7,035 nt of DNA from Natronomonas sp. Its GTDB lineage: Archaea > Halobacteriota > Halobacteria > Halobacteriales > Haloarculaceae. Under the pieces are notes generated by a model. It was not told where the DNA came from. It did not search any database and saw only the letters and a list, made by a program, of their open reading frames with translations. The stretch covers positions 1 to 7,035 of the forward strand of contig SLIW01000269.1 in assembly GCA_007135435.1 (NCBI GenBank). Reading direction: 5' to 3'. The translations under genes and the position numbers were made by a program. Below, in pieces: positions 6,035-7,035 of this stretch. Numbering within the stretch: the stretch's first letter is position 1; every line of letters starts with the position of its first letter.

Positions 6035-7035
6035 TTAAACTGGGTCCGGAAACGGAACGTCGTAATCGACAGCCAGGTCCTCGAGGTCCTCGCGGACCCC
6101 CTCGCGGATCGGGACGCCCGCCTCCAGGTTTGCCGCCATCGTCCGGGACTCGATCTCGCCGGGGAGCATGATCTCGTCGAACCCGTCGCGGGTCTCCTGT
6201 GCCTTCAGGTCGTCGATCATCGCTCCCATCTCGGCCTTGAACTCGTCGACGTACCGGAACGCGCCGACGTCGATCGCCGCGAAGAAGTGCCCGAGACGCA
6301 TCGGCTCGGCGAAGTCGTCGTAGAGTTCGCCGACCGAGGTGCTCGGTCCGGCCCCCGAGAGCAGTCCCGAGAGGACGTCAACGACGAGCGCCAGCCCATA
6401 GCCCTTGTGACCGCCCAGCGGCCGCAGGGCGGCGACCTCGTTCGGGTCCGTCGTGGGCTCGCCGGCAGCGTCGACACCCCACTCCGCGGGGATCGAGGTG
6501 CCCTCCTCCTTGGCGACGTGGTCGATCTTGCCGAACGCGACCACGCTCGTGGCCATGTCGAGGGTGACGTCGAAGTCCCGATCCGTGGGGATCGAGATCG
6601 CGATCGGGTTCGTCCCGAAGAACGCGGACGCGCCGCCGAAGGGGACCACGCCGGGGTCGACGTTCGTGGTGGCGATCCCCACGAAGTCGTGCTCGCTGGC
6701 GCGCTCGGTGAAGTACGCCGCCGCGCCGAAGTGGTTGCTGTTCAGGACGGTCGCACCGGCCATCCCCGTCTCGGCGGCGGCCTCCATCGCAGCGTCGATC
6801 GCCTCGACACCGGCGCTCTGGCCCGGTCCGTCGTCGGCGTCGACCGTGATCGCCGACGGACCGGTCCGCTCGACCTGGATCGAGGGATCGGGATCGAACC
6901 CGCCGGCCTCGAACTTGCGGACGTACGTGGGGAGCCGTGCAACCCCGTGTGAATCCACGCCACGCAGGTCCGCCCGGACGAGGCCGTTCGCGACGGTGGC
7001 TGCGTGCGGCGGGGCGACGCCCACCTGCTCGAGGA
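6035..7035 (-). CDS. Ldh2/malate dehydrogenase-type NAD(P)-dependent 2-hydroxyacid oxidoreductase, 5' end outside window
   Basis: This cytosolic oxidoreductase belongs to the Ldh2/MDH2 (malate/L-lactate/sulfolactate/ureidoglycolate dehydrogenase) family, which has its own fold, not the Rossmann fold of classical MDH. Family motifs appear in order: RADLRGVDSHGVARL with the catalytic-site His (codon 6947-6949), LNSNHFGAAAYF, FGTNPIAISIPT, LDMATSVVAFGKI, and LGGHKGYGLALVVDVLSGLL. The C-terminus IMLPGEIESRTMA is also typical. The visible 333 residues against a usual 340-350 mean only a dozen or so N-terminal residues are missing. The frame continues to the window edge as LEQVGVAPP, so a GTG at 7024 is not the start. 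The reaction is oxidation of a 2-hydroxycarboxylate to its 2-oxo acid, or the reverse. The substrate is not resolved by these motifs. Its location near an IclR regulator and an anion symporter suggests catabolism of an imported acid, which is inference. Confidence 0.92.
   Translation of the reverse strand, partial: LEQVGVAPPHAATVANGLVRADLRGVDSHGVARLPTYVRKFEAGGFDPDPSIQVERTGPSAITVDADDGPGQSAGVEAIDAAMEAAAETGMAGATVLNSNHFGAAAYFTERASEHDFVGIATTNVDPGVVPFGGASAFFGTNPIAISIPTDRDFDVTLDMATSVVAFGKIDHVAKEEGTSIPAEWGVDAAGEPTTDPNEVAALRPLGGHKGYGLALVVDVLSGLLSGAGPSTSVGELYDDFAEPMRLGHFFAAIDVGAFRYVDEFKAEMGAMIDDLKAQETRDGFDEIMLPGEIESRTMAANLEAGVPIREGVREDLEDLAVDYDVPFPDPV

Noticed and set aside
5522..6952. Plus-strand 476-codon open frame across the gap and the dehydrogenase
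   Set aside because: Most of it is antisense to the Ldh2-family gene, whose motifs are unmistakable on minus; the remaining part has no recognisable domain.

Overview
This window looks like a piece of a haloarchaeal (class Halobacteria) chromosome or large replicon. The evidence is high GC, strongly acidic predicted proteins with GC-rich third codon positions, and a leaderless-type start with a TATA element about 29 nt upstream of the IclR gene. The family choice also fits: UspA-type stress proteins, DUF2267, a SLC13/DASS transporter, an IclR regulator and an Ldh2-type dehydrogenase. The assignment comes from composition and family recognition only, with no database search.

Layout. Bases 1-1889 hold a stress-protein group: the N-terminal part of a UspA protein on the minus strand (cut by the window edge), then a divergent DUF2267 protein (438-881) and a two-domain Usp protein (969-1889), both on plus. 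At 1957-3519 on minus is a complete SLC13/DASS anion symporter, convergent with the tandem Usp gene. A 750-bp divergent intergenic region (3520-4269) follows, with a strong AT island and a perfect hairpin. Next comes a complete IclR-family regulator on plus (4270-5043). A gap of about 1 kb (5044-6034) has no convincing gene, although the genes on either side converge on it. It holds a perfect 15-bp palindrome, TATA-like elements, a doubtful 34-codon ORF and a degenerate 24-bp tandem repeat. The window ends with an Ldh2/malate-dehydrogenase-family oxidoreductase on minus (6035-7035), missing only its first dozen or so residues.

How the genes may work together. The transporter, regulator and 2-hydroxyacid dehydrogenase could form a small uptake-and-oxidation module for an organic anion such as malate, another 2-hydroxy(di)carboxylate, or sulfolactate, with the IclR protein as effector-responsive switch. 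This is inferred from family roles and proximity; the substrate cannot be read from the sequence. I see no RNA gene, CRISPR array, insertion sequence or clear defence system. The least explained stretch is the 5044-6034 gap.
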